A stretch of DNA of 6,810 bases from CALKZN01 sp050633585 (GTDB lineage Bacteria; Pseudomonadota; Gammaproteobacteria; Arenicellales; Arenicellaceae): the NCBI GenBank assembly GCA_050633585.1, contig JBOEGT010000103.1, positions 1 to 6,810 on the forward strand, in the 5' to 3' direction. Positions 5,960 through 6,810 of the stretch are shown piece after piece. A model generated the notes under the pieces. That model saw only the letters and a program-made list of their open reading frames with translations. It searched no databases and had not been told where the DNA came from. The position numbers were made by a program, and so were the translations under genes. The stretch's first letter is position 1. Every line of letters starts with the position of its first letter.

Positions 5960-6810
5960 ATGTCAGCCATTTTAACGCTTAATGCCGGAAGTTCATCGAT
6001 TAAATTTTCTGTTTACCTTCGTAAAGACAGGTTGGAAGAAATTGTGACAGGGCAAGTTGAAAACCTAGGTCCTGCGGCGCGTATTTTATTTGAGCATGCT
6101 GGCCAGGAAGTGAATCATGATATTGGTGTCGCGGATCATAAAGTGGCATTAACAGAAATTTTAAAAACATTGGCACCCATCTTAGGTGAGCAAGAAGTCA
6201 TCGGTGTTGGGCATCGCGTGGTGCATGGTGGCGTTGAGTTTGATGCGCCGGCTGTTTTGACGGATGAAGTGATAGATAAACTCACCGCGCTTATCCCTTT
6301 GGCTCCATTACATCAGCCTCATAATTTAGCGGCTATTGAAGCGGCTAAAAAAGCCTTTCCGAATGCAATGCAAGTCGCTTGTTTTGATACTGCCTTTCAT
6401 CGTGGTCACCCATGGGTGAATGATGTTTTTGCCATTCCTAAAAAGTTTTATGATAAAGGTGTTCGCCGTTATGGGTTTCATGGCCTTTCGTATGACTACA
6501 TCACGAGCACGTTAAAAAAACAATGGCCGGAATTAGCAACTGCAAATGTTGTTATCGCACACTTAGGGAATGGGGCGTCTATGTGCGCTGTTAAGAGTGG
6601 CAAAAGTGTCGGTTCAACCATGGGATTTTCTGCGTTAGATGGTTTGCCTATGGGAACACGTTGCGGACAGTTAGATCCTGGCGTTTTACTGTACCTCATG
6701 GATCAAGGGTTAAGTCGTTCTGAAATTAGTACTATTTTATATAAAGAGAGTGGGCTCAAAGGGTTGTCGGGTATCAGCGCTGACATGCGTGAACTGCTTG
6801 CTAGTCATGA
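5960..6810 (+). CDS. ackA: AckA, acetate/propionate kinase (N-terminal 283 codons)
   Basis: The frame is open from ATG 5960 to the right edge, covering about 70 percent of a family that is usually near 400 residues. The enzyme, a cytoplasmic ASKHA-fold kinase, interconverts acetyl phosphate plus ADP with acetate plus ATP, usually alongside phosphotransacetylase. Visible motifs are LNAGSSSIKF at 7-16 (N8 in the active site), GHRVVHGG at 84-91 (R86), PLAPLHQPHN at 113-122, CFDTAFH at 141-147 (catalytic D143), RRYGFHGLS at 169-177 (H174), HLGNGASMCAV at 201-211 and MGFSALDGLPMGTRCGQLDPG at 221-241 (R234). The late catalytic glutamate lies beyond the window. The GTRCGQLDPG variant, where E. coli-like enzymes read GTRSGD, suggests a different acetate-kinase subgroup. 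An in-frame stop at 5954-5956 fixes the start. AGGA at 5936-5939 is about 20 bases upstream, too far for a normal ribosome binding site. The gene is divergent from modA. Confidence 0.93.
   Translation, partial: MSAILTLNAGSSSIKFSVYLRKDRLEEIVTGQVENLGPAARILFEHAGQEVNHDIGVADHKVALTEILKTLAPILGEQEVIGVGHRVVHGGVEFDAPAVLTDEVIDKLTALIPLAPLHQPHNLAAIEAAKKAFPNAMQVACFDTAFHRGHPWVNDVFAIPKKFYDKGVRRYGFHGLSYDYITSTLKKQWPELATANVVIAHLGNGASMCAVKSGKSVGSTMGFSALDGLPMGTRCGQLDPGVLLYLMDQGLSRSEISTILYKESGLKGLSGISADMRELLASH

Noticed and set aside
6496..6699. Minus-strand frame opposite ackA
   Set aside because: It lies wholly inside the conserved acetate kinase sequence and shows nothing protein-like of its own.

Overview
The window looks like a chromosomal core segment from a gammaproteobacterium with an AT-rich genome (intergenic regions are very AT-rich). 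Three things point that way: the close, gap-free fit of the RimK protein to Escherichia coli RimK numbering, an HdfR-type LysR regulator, and a modABC operon of marine-gammaproteobacterial type. A low-GC marine Oceanospirillales-like host (a Marinomonas-type organism, for instance) would fit, but that is an inference from overall flavour and was not tested. I see no transposon, phage gene, tRNA, rRNA or CRISPR array.

Layout from left to right. (1) The last 13 codons of a gene that reads like the C-terminus of a small c-type cytochrome, followed by a probable rho-independent terminator. (2) A plus-strand pair, rimK (ribosomal protein S6 glutamate ligase) and a RimB-like retropepsin-fold protein, which together form a ribosome-modification module. 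(3) A convergent minus-strand LysR regulator related to HdfR. (4) Divergent from it, a small acidic plus-strand protein resembling the PA3496 family, ended by a textbook terminator. (5) A compact minus-strand modABC operon encoding a molybdate ABC importer. (6) Divergent from modA, the first 283 codons of an acetate/propionate kinase gene (ackA), which runs off the right edge.

RimK adds glutamates to ribosomal protein S6, and the RimB-like protein is the kind of partner encoded beside it. ModA binds molybdate in the periplasm, ModB forms the membrane channel and ModC hydrolyses ATP. The ackA product interconverts acetyl phosphate and acetate. The regulator at 1743-2588 has no obvious local target other than its own divergent promoter region.

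I found no convincing new system. The points worth a second look are the HdfR-like gene paired with a small acidic protein instead of the E. coli partner maoP, a long-range inverted repeat in the modA leader, and a mirrored 13-bp promoter motif shared by the divergent modA and ackA genes. Four starts needed a decision: rimK at 287, hdfR-like at GTG 2588, the small protein at 2805, and modC at GTG 4232 (uncertain).
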